6,305 nt of DNA from Candidatus Gastranaerophilales bacterium (lineage in GTDB: Bacteria; Cyanobacteriota; Vampirovibrionia; Gastranaerophilales; Gastranaerophilaceae). The stretch spans positions 1 to 6,305 of the forward strand of contig CALUUL010000088.1 in assembly GCA_944323945.1 (NCBI GenBank), written 5' to 3'. Shown here piece after piece: positions 5,752-6,305 of the stretch; position 1 is the stretch's first letter; each line of letters begins with the position of its first letter. The notes under the pieces are model-generated. The model saw nothing but the letters and a program-made list of their open reading frames with translations. It did not search any database and was not told where the DNA came from. Position numbers and translations under genes: made by a program.

Positions 5752-6305
5752 ATGCCACTAGGTAGAAGGGTTAGTATTAATTTTAAAAGATTTTTATTAG
5801 GAATAGTTGATGTTTGTTGTATTATTTTTTCTTGTTTTAGTGCTTTGTTTTTACAGTTTGATGGTAATCTTCCTAGCATATATTTAGAAAAAATATTTGT
5901 TTTAATTATTCCAATAGTGATTGTTGATTTATTAATATTTGTAATTTTTAAACTATATCAAAGCTTATGGCAATTTGCCTCAGTTACTGAATTAAAAAAT
6001 ATTATTATAGCTTGTTTAATAGCTAGTTTAAGTAATTTGTTGTTATCATTGGTTTTTAATCAATACATAACAACAAGTTTTTATTTTATTTATTTTTTGA
6101 TTCTAATAATAACAGTCGGTGGTAATCGGTTTTGTTATCGAATTATTAGATTATATACAAATAAGTATAGTAATCAAATAACAAAACCAGTAAAAGATAG
6201 GGTTTTAATCGTTGGAGCTGGAGTAGCTGGTGAAAAAGTATTAAGAGAAATCAATAACTCTAATCATATCTATAAAGAAGTTGTCTGCTTTATCGATGAT
6301 GAACC
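5752..6305 (+). CDS. Membrane-anchored nucleotide-sugar dehydratase/epimerase, CapD/EpsC/PglF-like, N-terminal part (3' end outside window)
   Basis: 184 complete codons are visible. Start: ATG 5752 has GGGGGA 6 nt upstream, and an in-frame TAG lies shortly before it. After a basic N-terminus (MPLGRRV), four hydrophobic segments at about 14-34, 48-66, 82-101 and 108-122 form a membrane module. The segment KLYQSLWQFASVTEL between the second and third is typical of this family. A cytoplasmic Rossmann domain then starts with VLIVGAGVAG (glycine motif at 155-160) and CFIDDEP. Full-length members have about 600 residues. They convert UDP-GlcNAc (4,6-dehydration with or without 5-epimerisation) at the start of capsule, exopolysaccharide or glycan synthesis. 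The catalytic SDR domain lies beyond the window, so the exact reaction is unknown. Probably the first gene of a polysaccharide operon. Confidence 0.87.
   Translation, partial: MPLGRRVSINFKRFLLGIVDVCCIIFSCFSALFLQFDGNLPSIYLEKIFVLIIPIVIVDLLIFVIFKLYQSLWQFASVTELKNIIIACLIASLSNLLLSLVFNQYITTSFYFIYFLILIITVGGNRFCYRIIRLYTNKYSNQITKPVKDRVLIVGAGVAGEKVLREINNSNHIYKEVVCFIDDE

Noticed and set aside
5715..5765. Possible 16-codon leader peptide starting at TTG with GGAGGG upstream, overlapping the start of the polysaccharide gene
   Set aside because: The start is TTG, the peptide has no regulatory codon run, and the purine-rich stretch may simply be part of the untranslated region. Not supported without conservation.
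1..6305. CRISPR array, tRNA or rRNA genes
   Set aside because: No regularly spaced direct repeats and no cloverleaf or rRNA-like segments were seen on either strand.

Overview
The window is very AT-rich, with strong GGAGG-type Shine-Dalgarno sites, a secreted Ig-like protein and a capsule/exopolysaccharide-type gene. This suggests a low-GC Gram-positive chromosome, possibly a gut Firmicute of the Erysipelotrichia/Clostridia kind. The taxon is inferred from composition and gene style only.

Layout. (1) Bases 2-760, + strand: the 3' end of a secreted or surface protein with Ig-like domains and a C-terminal Cys/His zinc-binding-like module. (2) Bases 832-4303: an apparently complete 3,472-bp mobile element of the recombinase-in-trio (RIT) type. 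It has three overlapping tyrosine recombinase genes on the - strand (ritA 4161->2908, ritB 2933->1974, ritC 1977->937), enclosed by 107-bp inverted repeats that match at 105 of 107 positions, and no cargo genes. Each repeat contains a hairpin plus T-run that would stop transcription entering from outside. A perfect 22-bp palindrome (805-826), carrying the same ATTCCGATA word found in the repeats, lies 5 bp outside the left end. (3) Bases 4316-5284, - strand: a D-isomer-specific 2-hydroxyacid dehydrogenase whose stop codon is 12 bp from the element. (4) Bases 5285-5751: a divergent control region. It has an extended -10 promoter for the dehydrogenase and a near-consensus promoter for the + strand, followed by a structured leader ending in a long intrinsic terminator. 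(5) Bases 5752-6305 (cut by the window edge): the N-terminal part of a membrane-anchored CapD/EpsC/PglF-like nucleotide-sugar dehydratase/epimerase, probably the first gene of a polysaccharide operon.

How it fits together. The RIT element sits between two convergent host genes and disrupts neither. Its three recombinases are probably made from one mRNA with coupled translation (26-bp and 4-bp overlaps) and may act together on the element ends. To the right, the promoter-leader-terminator arrangement suggests that the polysaccharide operon is controlled by transcription attenuation or processive antitermination. The most notable points are the insulated, palindrome-associated RIT element and the attenuator-like leader.
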